Positions 1 through 10,397 of a stretch of 64,000 bases of DNA are shown piece by piece. Made by a program: the position numbers and the translations under genes. This stretch comes from Artemisia argyi (lineage: Eukaryota > Streptophyta > Magnoliopsida > Asterales > Asteraceae). The DNA is taken from assembly GCA_030686995.1 (NCBI GenBank), contig CM060692.1, forward strand, positions 126,991,796 through 127,055,795. Reading direction: 5' to 3'. Position 1 is the stretch's first letter, and each line of letters opens with the position of its first letter. The notes beneath the pieces are model-generated. The model was not told where the DNA came from. It worked only from the letters and a program-made list of their open reading frames with translations, and did no database searches.

Positions 1-150
1 GTCTTTACGCATTTCCCTTATGAATTGATTTTTCATTTCGAACTGCACATCATCCCCAATAGCCGGCCTAACCAAACCAGGCCCTTGCTCTTCTAGTGTA
101 AGAGCCAAGTATTCTTCAAGTGTGAGGTTGTCAATGTCAATTGCTGCCAT
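1..150 (-). CDS. Partial gag (N-terminus) of Ty3-type element C
   Basis: Reading the minus strand from an ATG at 150-148 gives an open frame of 50 codons that runs off the left end of the window. The product begins MAAIDIDNLTLEEYLAL and continues into an acidic and then basic stretch, as at the start of Athila/Tat-type capsid precursor proteins in composite plants. The start is supported by position: it lies 72 bases inside the primer binding site (223-240), where gag begins in this group. No gag core or zinc knuckle is visible because the gene is cut by the window edge. The lineage is inferred from context and remembered similarity. Confidence 0.6.
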   Translation of the reverse strand, partial: MAAIDIDNLTLEEYLALTLEEQGPGLVRPAIGDDVQFEMKNQFIREMRKD

Positions 151-222
151 AACACCTGAAACTTGAAAATAACCGTGAGTACAGAAAAGAAAATAAAACA
201 AAATTTAAAAACTCAAATAAAA

Positions 223-240
223 TCCCCGGCAGCGGCGCCA
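223..240 (-). other. Primer binding site of element C (tRNA-Asp type)
   Basis: The minus strand reads TGGCGCCGCTGCCGGGGA. This complements the 3' end of plant tRNA-Asp with one mismatch and is the usual Athila-type primer site. It lies six bases from the LTR edge at 247, which fixes the element as minus-strand with its internal region to the left. Confidence 0.9.
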
Positions 241-1301
241 AAAACTTGATGCAGGTTTTACTGACCAGGTTTTAATATTTATAAATTCTCGTTTACCTAA
301 GGTCTACCTTTTACTCACTAACGGACAGTGTATCCGATCGTGTGTGGTATAGTCAAATGGTAAAGCCGAGGTCGTCCCAAGAGCTAAGGTACAGAAATTA
401 TCTAAGTTGTGTCACGTTTAAAAGGGGGTTTTGAGTTGAAAGATTAATTAAACTAATTAAAAGTAATGATAAGACAATAAAGTAAATAGAAGAAAATCAG
501 TAAAGAGAAGTAGTGTTAACCTAATTACTACTCTTTTTATAATTATGATTAGGTTTCCTATAGCTGCATCCTATCATATTGTTCGGGGATTTAATATTCA
601 TTTCGGGTCAGATGGTCAAATTCGCCTAGATCTATCTTATACCTTGTCCTATCCAAAGCTATTGTAAAGCCTTGGGTTCATCGGTACGAAGACATAAGAG
701 TCATTAAGTGCCTCTACTAACATGGACAAGGCTAACGAATGCGGCATGGTCAGATCTTACACCCCTCTAACTCCGTTAAGTGTCTAGCATTGGTAGGTGG
801 TCCTAGGGTTAATTTGCACATGTATGGTGATATTGCTATCACCAAGTCACATCCCTAGCGACTTACTTCCTAGGGTTAATTCCACAAGTATCTAGAGAAC
901 AACCAACACTAATCACTACGGGAACTAGAGTGTCCCAAGCCTCGCCATGAAAGTAAACAAACAATAGATAATAGATGCGTGGAAAACTAAATCAATAACA
1001 TAACAATTTCATAACTAGGCTAACTGATTGGCTCCAAACGGTCAACCTAAATTGACTAGGGATGGTCAACGAGGTCAAACTGCCTAGAGTCAATGCTCCG
1101 CGGAATATAGTGGTTCCCCGGGTCGTTATGTCCCGACGAGGTGTGGATTGTATTCAAACGGCTTTGTGATCAAGTGAACTTGGACAGGAATAGGGTTTGT
1201 GTGTGATTAAGCTAGGGAATCTACAAAGAAACAGCTTAAACAAGCTATATGAACAAGATTTGAAAGTTGGAAAAACCAAAAACGTTTAAAACTTAAAACG
1301 C

Positions 1302-1334
1302 GTACGTTCACGTTTAAATAAAACGTAAACGTAC
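1302..1334. repeat. ACGT-rich inverted repeat in LTR A
   Basis: Arms at 1302-1315 and 1321-1334 pair with one mismatch around a 5-base loop; each arm holds two ACGT cores or variants. The matching place in LTR B (12877-12889 with 12896-12908) forms a perfect 13-bp stem. The motif lies near the 3' end of the LTR. Confidence 0.75.
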
Positions 1335-2654
1335 AAAATAAAACGTGAAAAACTGAAATCTGAAAACCCCAAGGGGTGAAAATGACTTTTTTTTACAAAC
1401 TTAAAATAAAAAGAAAATTTAAAATGAAAATGAAATTATTAAAATGATTATGTTAATATTTAAATACTATTTAATTAATTAAAACTATTTAAAAGGTAAA
1501 TTAAACCTAATTTAAATAAACAAAAAATGATAAACACTACAAATTAAACTAAAAACTTGCAAAAATAATTTCTAAAACTTAAAATGAACTTGAAGAAAGT
1601 ATAAAAATTAAAAATAAATATTTTTGTCTTTTTATGGATTTTTTATAAATTAAAAACTACTTATATTAATTAAACTAATTAAACTATTTTAAATTACAAA
1701 TAATACTAAATTAACTTAGAAAATTTTGGAAAAATTCCTAAAACTATTTTATAACATTTAAAAGCTAGGAAAAATATAAAAACTAGGTGTTACTTAATAA
1801 AAACTAATTATGCTATTTAAAACTTAATTATTAATTAATTACTAATAAAACTAATATTAAATCTAATAAATACCAAATGATAAAATAAAAATCTGAGAAA
1901 TTTCCTAAAATTACTTTAATGTAAAAGGTAATTAATAAAAATATAAAAAAAACTAAGTGCTTAACAAAAATTTAAAAATGAAAATTAAATGGCTTAAGTG
2001 GGGTCCACTATGATTGATTATGGTCTAAATAAGTTAAATGGACTTGGTAAAGCAAGAAAAAGCCAAAAGGACTCACAAAATAAGCCAATAAGCCAACAAT
2101 AAGCACTTGGCTTATTGTTTCTTAACTGAAAAATGGGACAAGATAGATGGACTGATTCAGGTGGGTCCCAGTGGTTCTCAGGTCAAAGCTTTGGTAAAAA
2201 ACCCAAGCCTGGTAGGAGGGGGTTGAAATGACCAAGGGAGGGGGCTGTGGACCACTGATATGGCCAGAAAACCACCACCAAGTGGTGGTGGTGGGGGTGT
2301 TAACTGCTGCAGCAGGGGAGTGATGCCCCCTGCAAGTAACTTTGGAGCTCAGTGGAGCACAAGGAAAAATTAGCAAAAATCAAACAACCATGGGAACATG
2401 AAATTGAGCTGGTATACTTTGAATAGGAACAAGTTTCAGATCCTAACTAATAACACAAAAATCAATTTAAATCTTACAACTTTTGGAAAAAACTGAAGAG
2501 TGCAAATTTGACTTTTTGATGATACTTTGAAAAGTTGACTTATATGAAATTCTGATTATCCTACATACTAAATAGGTTATAATAAGCTAAGATTAAGATC
2601 AGTTAAGCTAAGTGACTGTTTATGAGATGTTATGGTAGTACATGGATCTCAATT

Positions 2655-2676
2655 CCCTCACAGTTAACTGTGAGGG
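2655..2676. repeat. 22-bp perfect palindrome in LTR A
   Basis: A perfect palindrome with core CACAGTTAACTGTG and outer arms CCCT/AGGG. The Athila LTRs at 19912-19933 and 31399-31420 keep the core with outer arms CCTT/AAGG, so the base pairing is kept although the bases changed. Confidence 0.8.
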
Positions 2677-4810
2677 GAAATCAATATGATTTTTTGACTT
2701 TCTATGAGATAATGACCAATCTGATGGTCAACATGAGCTAGAATGGGCCTAAGGAAGATATTTGAGCAATACACAACAACAAATAGCTAATGCACAGTGG
2801 TGAAAACCACTGTGCCAAACACTCCTTAATGAAGCAACTAATTTGATTTTGAGAGGGAAATGGCTTATTCAATCCATGAAACTGAACAATTAACCTACAT
2901 TAACATTAATTGAACCTAAATTAACTAAATTAAGCAACAAATGAAGTGTGTAAATATTGAATGCTAGAAAAATGAAAGATGCTTACAATGGCAGTCACAT
3001 GAGAAATGGACCCAGGGAACCAAACCACAAACCTATACCTCCCTTGAGGTTCTAAAAACCACAATCATCAACAATCAACCATGCTCCACTGTTCCTTCCT
3101 TTCTTACCATGATTTTTGTATTTTATTTATTTATTTATTTATTTGTATTTTAGAGAATTTTTGATAAACTGAGCTACACTAATTAAAAGGCTTGGAAAGC
3201 TTTTGAAAACTCATCAATGAGCTTAAATGAACTTGACTTAACACTGAGCAACAACTTTAAACAACATTAAAGGTAACATGGATTTTTAAATGAAAATTGC
3301 AAATTCGAATTTTTACTAACAAGATGTGAAATTTAGATTGAAAAAGGTTCATATAACATTAAAGCTACTGAATACAAGTTACTTGAACTGAAAAGAACAG
3401 CTAAAAAATTAAAATTACATTAAAACGTCTAATTAAACTACACTACTCTAAATTACTACTTCTTCTGCTCTTTTTCTTTTCTTTTATAGGTCCTGGAGGT
3501 CCACAAAGACTTTCCCACTTGCTTTTGAGCCATTGGATGGCTTTATGTTGATCCTGGCCCTTCAAATTAGTTTTGGCGGGAAAACTGAATTGGGATGGTT
3601 TTAGTGGTTTAGGTGAGGCAGTTGGGGGCATTTAATGAGGAGGGGGTATGTATCAAGGGTTGAAGTGGAGTTGGTGAGGGTTTAGTGGAAAAGGAGGAGG
3701 GGGAGGTGAGACAGGTTGCTGGAAATGGGGAAGGTGGGGAAGGAGGTGAACAGTAAAACGGGTGTGTTTGTTTGACCGGGTCAACGAAGGAGTGGTATTA
3801 AAAGTGGGGGAGTGGGCTGGATTATGGTTTGGGCCTGGGGATGGTTGTGGATCAGGGGTGGTTTGGGTTTGGTATTTGGCTTTGGGGGATATATAATAAA
3901 CAAGGGTCCGTTTGGTAAATGACAAATCACAAGGACCATACATGTAATTTTCAGAAAATACATGGACTGATTTTTAAATTTTCCCAAAGTACAAATGAGG
4001 ACAAAGCTTGCCATTTCCCAAAATCCAAGGACCTATCATAATATTTTCCAAATTTACATTTCCCGAGGACCAATTATGCAAATTTCCAAAGTACAGGGAC
4101 CAATCTTGTAAATTTTCAAAACTTTTACCCAGGGACCCATTTTGATAACTTTTGATTTCCCAAGGTCCAAGAATGATTTTTCTTTCAAAAATATCCCACC
4201 AGGGACTAAATCTGCCAAAATCTGAAACTCTAGGGACTGAACTTGTAATTTTCCAAAACTTTTGAGATTTTTCACCAAAGGACAAAATATGACAACCTAT
4301 GATTGTAAAAGGACCTTTGGTGATAATTTTCCATATTTTGAATGACCAGGGACTAGTTTTGTAATTTTATGAAAGTTGGGGGACTGAAACTGCCAATTTT
4401 GCAAACTTTATATGTTTTTCATCTGTTTTTACTCATTTTGCATCTAAAACATATAAAATACAATTTTGAAATATTTTTAGTATTTTGATGCATTTCTAAG
4501 TGTTTTTGTATGTTTTGCAGTTCAGATTAGACAAAAAATGATGAGTGTTTGAGCACTCATCACTAACACCAAAAGGTGTTTAGCCACTCATGTTCATAAT
4601 TGCAGTAAAACAATGTTGAGTTAATACAAATCTAAGCATGAATCGAATACAAAGTAAAGGAATGAAAACACTTATGATTGGTGTGTGATTCCTCCCTTGG
4701 AATTGACTTGGATGTGGCTAGAACTTCGTTCTCCCTCCTTCCTGAGTTTTTCCCAACGTTGCTGTGGTGAAGAGATGGGAAGTGATATGAAAAACTCGGA
4801 ATTAGGGTTG

Positions 4811-5202
4811 GTATTTATAGGCCCCAACTATGTTACGACGTAGCATATTAGAGTTTCTACGCCGTAACCTTTGCAAATTGTGTTACGCCGTAACTTGATC
4901 AAGTGTTACGGGAGTAAAGTCTTGATGATAAGCATCCTACGGCGTAGTAGATAAGGTTGCTACGCCGTAGCTTCTTCCTTGGCCTCGTTAGTTCTTTACT
5001 GCCTCAAATGAGATCCTACGTCGTAGCTTGGAAAGTTGCCTACTCCGTAGTGTTCTTTAGTGGACTTCTACACCGTAGCCTGTTGTTGGGCTACGCCGTA
5101 GTCTTCATAAATTCTTCATTACGCCGTAGGTAGGAGAGCTTCTACGGCGTAGTCTTCGTGAAGCCTTGCTACGGTGTAGGTAGATGAACCTCTACGCCGT
5201 AG
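4811..5202 (-). promoter_or_regulatory. LTR C promoter: TATA box plus ACGCCGT palindrome array
   Basis: On the minus strand a TATA box (CTATAAATAC, 4820-4811) is preceded within about 15 bases by an array extending upstream to 5202. It consists of roughly a dozen copies or near-copies of the palindrome CTACGCCGTAG (or CTACGGCGTAG), spaced about 20-50 bases apart. The arrangement is that of upstream promoter sites in the U3 of an LTR. No binding factor is identified. Confidence 0.65.
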
Positions 5203-5398
5203 TTAGTGCATAATCCATAATTTCCACATATTTGCTCCAAAGTCCTTCCATTTCCGCGTAAGTTCGTCCATTTACTCATCTTTACCCTGAAACCAAAATA
5301 GGAAGAAATAAGAGTATATATTCTTCATAAAAGTAGAAAAGATGATTATTTTAAGGGGAAAATTAACACTTAGATTGGGGGTAAATTTGATGTTATCA

Positions 5399-5811
5399 AT
5401 CAACCAGTAAAAGATAGTTAGGGAGTAGTAAAATCTAAGTAAACACATTTTCTCTTATTATTGTTTTCTCCACATTTACTTTAGTGTCATTTTATTTTAT
5501 TTTATTTGCATTTGTAGTTATTTGGGTTAGTTGACTAGCAACTAATTCCGCCCATAATTCCAAAACCCGAGATTTTTACTTGCTTTCCATAAAATATAAA
5601 AACACAAAAAGAATCATCCCTCACCTCTAGACCTAGTTTAATCGAGTTTTAATCCTAGCGAACACTATTCTTTGAGTTGAACGATCAATCCCCCGGTACT
5701 TGCCACTATACTATACTACAACGGTCAGGTACACTGCCTGGTGGGGATTGTAAGCTTCTCAAGATCCCTTGAGAGGTAAAACCTTTTGCAAGGGCGCAAT
5801 CCCACGCATCA
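5399..5811 (+). mobile_element. Truncated X-family LTR, plus orientation
   Basis: This is the reverse complement of the first ~410 bases of the minus-oriented X LTRs (6498, 56842, 61783). It ends in CACGCATCA at 5811, directly joined to Copia integrase sequence. Its other end is cut at 5399 by element C. It shows that an X element had also inserted in the Copia element in the opposite direction. Confidence 0.8.
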
Positions 5812-6497
5812 ATAGCGAAATAGTTAAGAATGGAAAAGTCATAGGTAGAGGAATTAGGAAAGAAGGCATATATGTTATGAAACTAGGAAACAAACCGGGA
5901 GATAGGATATGCCTAGCTACCCTAGACGAAAACTCCACTTTGTGGCATAGGAGATTAGGACATGCAAACATGCAACAAATACAATCTTTAGCCTCTAAGG
6001 AATTAGTTAGAAACTTGCCTAACCTAAGATATGACAAACACTTTTGTGATACTTGTAAAATTGGAAAACAAGCTCATGCAAGTCACAAAGCTAAGAATAT
6101 AGTATCCACTACTAGGTGCCTAGAATTATTACATATGGATCTATTTGGTCCATCCGCTGTGCGGAGCTATGTAGGAAACCATTATACCTTAGTAATAGTA
6201 TACGACTATTCACGATACACGTAGACTGGGTTTCTAAGTGACAAAACCCAAGCCTTTGAAAAATTTGAAATATTTAGTAAAATGATACAAAATAGATTAG
6301 GATGCACAATAGTATCTATTAGGACGGACCACGGCAGGGAATTTGATAACGAAGTACAATTTGGAAAATATTGTGATTTAAATAGAATATTTCACAATTT
6401 CTCCGCTCCTCGTACTCCTCAATCAAATGGCGTAGTAGAAAGGAAGAATAGGACACTACAAGAAATGAGTAGAACAATATTAAATGAACAATCCATC
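5812..6497 (+). pseudogene. Sirevirus-type Copia integrase fragment, copy 1
   Basis: Translation shows a GAG-pre-integrase domain (WHRRLGHA, then CDTCK for the zinc-binding CxxC) followed by the integrase core (HMDLFGPS with the first catalytic Asp; RTDHGREF with the second; VVERKNR with the Glu). A TAG at 6222-6224 breaks the frame where copy 2 (16031-16583) has a Trp codon. The fragment starts at the X LTR end (5812) and is cut at 6497 by X1, so it cannot give a working enzyme. The RRLGHA and RTDHGREF contexts resemble the Sirevirus lineage. Confidence 0.85.
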
Positions 6498-7911
6498 TGA
6501 TACGTGGGAATCGCACCAGGCTTTACCTCTCAAGGGATCTTGAGAAGCTTACAACCCCCACCAGGCAGTGTACCTGATCGTTGTAGTATAGTATAGTGAC
6601 AAGTACCGGGGGATTGATCGTTCAGCTAGGAATAGTGTCGCTAGGATTAGAAAACCTAAATACTAGTTCTAAAGATGAGGGATGATTATTTTTGTATTTT
6701 TATATTTTTTTAGAAAGCAAGTAAAAATCTCGGGTTTTAAGGATTTGGGCGGAATTAGTTGCTAGTCAACTAACCCAATACTAAAGATGCAATCAAAATA
6801 AAATACTAGAAATGAAAATAAACTAAATTAAACTAAGGTTGTGAGCAATAAGTGGAGAAGTTGTGTTTACTTAGATTTCACTACTCCCTAGATATCTTTT
6901 ACACGTTAATTACTTGTTATAGTTGCGTGGATGACGGATTGTATTCCTTAATACCATTCATGGGGTGGCGCACTTAATTCCCCAATCCTATGAGTGCCTA
7001 CTTCACTCCTATGTCGAGCCGGCTAAGAAGCTCCTAACATGGGATCATTAGAATTTACTCATGCATTAAATACAACCAATAAAACCTAGTGCACGTCAGT
7101 TCATGTTTCCTAAGACGTTCAAGCATGTTACCATTTGGAGATCTGCCAGTTTTCTTAAGCTTAACATCGAAATCATTCATCCAATACAACCATAAACAAG
7201 TAATCAACACATAATTAACATCTAGGTTTCATTAGATCTAAGCAAACACAAGATAGATCTAGCCTAGCATGATGGAATTAAGACAAGAACAAGATATAGA
7301 CAACCAACACATAGACATATTGATTGAATTAAAAGAATACTTATCTCAATTACACATGAAAGGGTTCAAGGGCTGAGAACCCTTGAAAAACCTATAAAAT
7401 TCGTACTAAGTTCGGCCTTAGGGTTTTTCCAAAACTTCTCCTTTTTTTATGAATGAAAATTAGAAAACTATATATAGGAAATTGAGGCTGACGGCGTCAA
7501 GATCAAATTGGTGACGCCGTCATCTCGCCGCCAAAATACTTCTCGGACTGCCTTGATCTACTTTTGACGCCGTCACGTTATAACATTTTCCAGGCCGTCA
7601 CGTATTTTACTCTTGACGCTCTACCTTGTGACGCCTTCAATTCTGTACTGGGTCGTCATGTAAATTACTCTTGATGCCGTCAGAATTTCCTTCTTGACGC
7701 CATCACCTACTGTTCCCAGCAAGGAAAATTAAGACTTTGGCGTTTTCTTCACTTTTATGCTCCAAAAACGTCCGAATTGCTTCCTTCTCCAGATTTCTCT
7801 CCCAAAGTACCTAAAATCACAAAAGGAACGATTTAGGGCAATATTTGATCAAATAAATTCGAATTCGTGCTTAAATGACCCCCTAAAAACGGTTCATTTT
7901 TCGCCTCATCA
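6498..7911 (-). mobile_element. 3' LTR of element X1
   Basis: A 1414-bp LTR reads TGATACGTGG to CCTCATCA on the plus strand and belongs to an element on the minus strand. Left of it is CCATC (6493-6497), the same 5 bp that flanks the X LTR at 16584-33496 on both sides. To its right lies a polypurine tract in reverse complement, which identifies it as the 3' LTR. It is close to 99% identical by eye to the LTR at 16584. Confidence 0.88.
7468..7711 (-). promoter_or_regulatory. X LTR promoter: TATA box plus TGACGCCGTCA array
   Basis: On the minus strand a TATA box (CTATATATAG, about 7477-7468) is preceded by an array of about nine copies or variants of the palindrome TGACGCCGTCA (exact at 7489-7499, 7512-7522 and 7565-7575) reaching to 7711. 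Each exact copy joins two inverted TGACG half-sites by one base; TGACG is the core of known plant bZIP (TGA factor) sites. The same array is present at 17578-17793, 57813-58070 and 62760-62960. Use as an enhancer is inference from its position. Confidence 0.65.
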
Positions 7912-7950
7912 TATACCCTTACACTTGAGATTTGCTTGTCCTCAAGCAAA
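7912..7950 (-). promoter_or_regulatory. Hairpin plus polypurine tract next to the X1 3' LTR
   Basis: Minus strand: TTTGCTTG, loop AGGA, CAAGCAAA (7950-7931), four bases, then AAGTGTAAGGGTATA reaching the LTR edge at 7911. The purine-rich part is in the position of the plus-strand primer (polypurine tract). The same module occurs at 63296-63334. Confidence 0.7.
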
Positions 7951-8506
7951 TGCGCTTTTATTCTAGTCAAAATACATGTTAGGGGTCATTTAACACTAAT
8001 ATAAAAGTAATTACAACAAATAATCGTTCCACTAAAGACCAAAGACAAGCACGGACGTCATACACTAGCACCTCACAAATAGTGTTTAGATACTCACATC
8101 TCTCGGGTGTAATAAAGTATAAATTACAATATGGAAACGGAAGATATCTCTCACTACCTGTCATAGCAAAATAGATTACCATAGGCTTGGGAAAGGATCA
8201 AACCTCCACCACATGGCGTAAGCACCTAGGATAAACTATCGAAGAGGTCTTTTAAAGGGTTGTAACGTTAGGTGTAGGGATATGAAATACACGGTTTTGT
8301 TGGATAAAGGAAGTTTTTACTGGTGGCGAGCTAACAATCTTGGTTAATCACATGTACAATGTGGCGTTGTTAAGCCAAGACTAGACTCGACTTAAGCTAA
8401 TAAATGAAAAATAACAAAAACATAAAAATGAACATAGAATAAAAAGGGATGGTAGTCCGTATGTTTTTTCTCTTTTCTTCTTTTTCTATTTTTTTTTTCT
8501 TTTTCT

Positions 8507-8546
<40 letters not shown>

Positions 8547-9508
8547 ATACACTCTTACCCTACCATCCGAAATAATACATCATAGGGAATGAACATTCCC
8601 CTTACACTTGAATTTTTACATATTTTACAATAAACTAATCTAACGACTCGAATTAAGAAAATCAAAACACTTGGAGCACTTTTAAGATTAACGCACATAT
8701 GGGGGTAATAATATGATGTTCTTCCCCATTACTCCATAAAATAAGCACTTAACCATGAGTCCCAATCGTCCCAAAACAATATGTACAAGGATATGACTCG
8801 ACTTAGCAACCATGTAATCAATTAGAAAGTTAACTTAGGGTTTAACAAATAACAATAATGCACTAAAAAATGAGCGCATACACGGAAGGCTAAGGCGATT
8901 TGGTTGTACATTTAAGTGGGGTGTAACAAATTCTTCCTTTAAGTAAAATGCTTAAAGTTAAAAACGAAAAGATAGGCTCGGAGGGGTGTACTAGGGGTTT
9001 CGTGTACTAAAAATGAGTACAACGCTAAGGTGTGGGAAAAATTAGTTGACTTAACTAGCCAAGCAATATGACTTAAATGGTCAAGTAAATATGATACGGG
9101 TTTAACACAAGGGTGATCCTAATGCCTCTTATCATGTAGTAAATCCTACTACACGAATGTAGTCTCACTAGCGGTCTCGGGATGCATCACTAACACAAGT
9201 TCTAGAATCTAAATGCTACCGGTACACTCATAAGCACTAATAGTAAATGCTTTTCCTATCAAATCTAAAGGCGAACCTTACATATTTGGATGGAAAATTT
9301 TTCTGAATATACGGTTTTGTGCTAGTCATACAATCTCCTATCCATGAGACACTTGCTATGGCTAAAGTTTCACTCCTAAATGTTGTAAAAAAATTTAAAT
9401 TTGGCGCTAAAATTGCACTAAAAAGTATTTCTCATAGTTTTATTACACATCTACTATCAAACAAAACAAACTCAAGCGAAAGTGTACATGTAAGGTATCA
9501 TCATTTTA

Positions 9509-9549
9509 CCCTCCCCTTACACTTAAGATGAACATTGTCCCCAATGTTC
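9509..9549 (-). promoter_or_regulatory. Upstream hairpin/polypurine module of X1
   Basis: Minus strand: GAACATTG, loop GGGA, CAATGTTC (9549-9530), a 5-base spacer, then AAGTGTAAGGGGAGGG. It has the architecture of the module at the LTR but a different stem sequence. An identical copy is found in X2 at 59649-59689. Confidence 0.65.
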
Positions 9550-10397
9550 AAGTAAAGAATGTAAAAGTGAAATAAGTAAAAAGAATGAAATCACATACTC
9601 CTCTGATTCGCTCGGTATGGATAATAAGGTGGCCAGGTTAAATCTTCCTCCAAGAAAATGAACAATCAAAGCTTCCCTTCCAGAATATAAATCATCTTCT
9701 TGTCATACATAACCTGTGAATCCTGAGAAAATAGACAAGACAACCTCGCATAAAATCGGCGGTAACCTATATAAGTTACTAAATCCTAGAAAACAAAATA
9801 AGATATAATGCTTGTGGAATGAAGTTTGCAGATTTCCTGGAGATTATAAAACTTAATAATTCACAAAAACCATAAGACTCCGTTAGAAAAACAAAACCGG
9901 TAAAATTTCCAGATTTTTACCCGTGACGCCGTCAAGAGTTAACTCGTGACGCCGTCAGAAGTGACCTGCAGAAATTCTTATATTAAGTTTCTGGAAAATT
10001 TCTGGAAAAACTTGGTCCTACTTCCTGGAAAATCCTGCAAAACTTCATTATGACTCGATACAAGCATTTGACTCTAACAAATACGAATATACATGTTCAT
10101 TTAGTATTGTGGAGAATCATGATCGGTTTGTTTCTTAAAAACATATTTGGGGTTTCCCCTTACACTTATCTTTTGCAAAAATACTTTTAGGTGGAGTTAA
10201 GACTAGGCCAAAACAACAAAGTAAAGTATTTCCACTATTTAATTTAGAAACATGATCTACCAACAATAAAAATAAAGCATGCATACGGAAGCAAATAACA
10301 AATAAACAAAATAAAATCACACAAAACATGGGTTGCCTCCCAAGAAGCGCTTTTCTTTATTTACGAGTCTTGTAGCTAGACTCAAGGTCATGGGTTA

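Larger units (their letters stand above)
1025..4562 (-). mobile_element. Solo Athila-type LTR A with target duplication
   Basis: A complete LTR of 3538 bp begins TGATTGGCTCC and ends ACTCATCA. It is flanked by the perfect 5-bp duplication CTAAC at 1020-1024 and 4563-4567. No internal sequence remains, so this is a solo LTR left by LTR-LTR recombination. It is homologous over most of its length to LTR B (12600-14736), though B lacks the segment matching roughly 2510-4115. It is more distantly related, in reverse complement, to the LTRs of the young Athila element at 17889-33381. It contains a TTTA microsatellite near 3120-3144 and repeated AGGGACC motifs at 3970-4400. Open frames inside it look like chance. 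Confidence 0.88.
247..5398 (-). mobile_element. 5' LTR of element C, interrupted by solo LTR A
   Basis: On the plus strand the LTR runs from TGATGCAGG at 247 to GTTATCA at 5398, so on its own strand it has the TG...CA ends of an LTR. Without the inserted LTR A (1025-4562) and one copy of the CTAAC duplication it is about 1.6 kb. The primer binding site adjoins its left edge. The segment 4568-5398 holds a TATA box and an array of short palindromes. Its right flank is X-family LTR sequence, so element C inserted into an X element. The other LTR and nearly all of the internal region lie outside the window. Confidence 0.8.
7912..10397 (-). mobile_element. 3' noncoding internal region of X1
   Basis: Between the X1 LTR and the stop of its gag-like gene no coding sequence is supported. 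It is collinear with the internal region of X2 (58333-60528) and of X3 (63296 onward). It holds a T34 tract (8511-8544), two hairpin/polypurine modules (7912-7950, 9509-9549) and two more TGACGCCGTCA palindromes near 9925-9956. It also has extra AGTGTAAGGGG tracts near 8602 and 10155 (minus strand), each followed by a short palindrome. Small open frames here are not conserved in the other copies. Confidence 0.75.

Noticed and set aside
4832..5202. CRISPR-like spaced repeats
   Set aside because: The repeats are only 11 bp, degenerate and unevenly spaced, lie in a plant LTR and there are no cas genes.
9319..9531. A 70-residue frame found also at 59459-59671
   Set aside because: It is conserved only because X1 and X2 share the 3' noncoding region. 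The differences do not favour silent sites, and the frame ends in the purine module.
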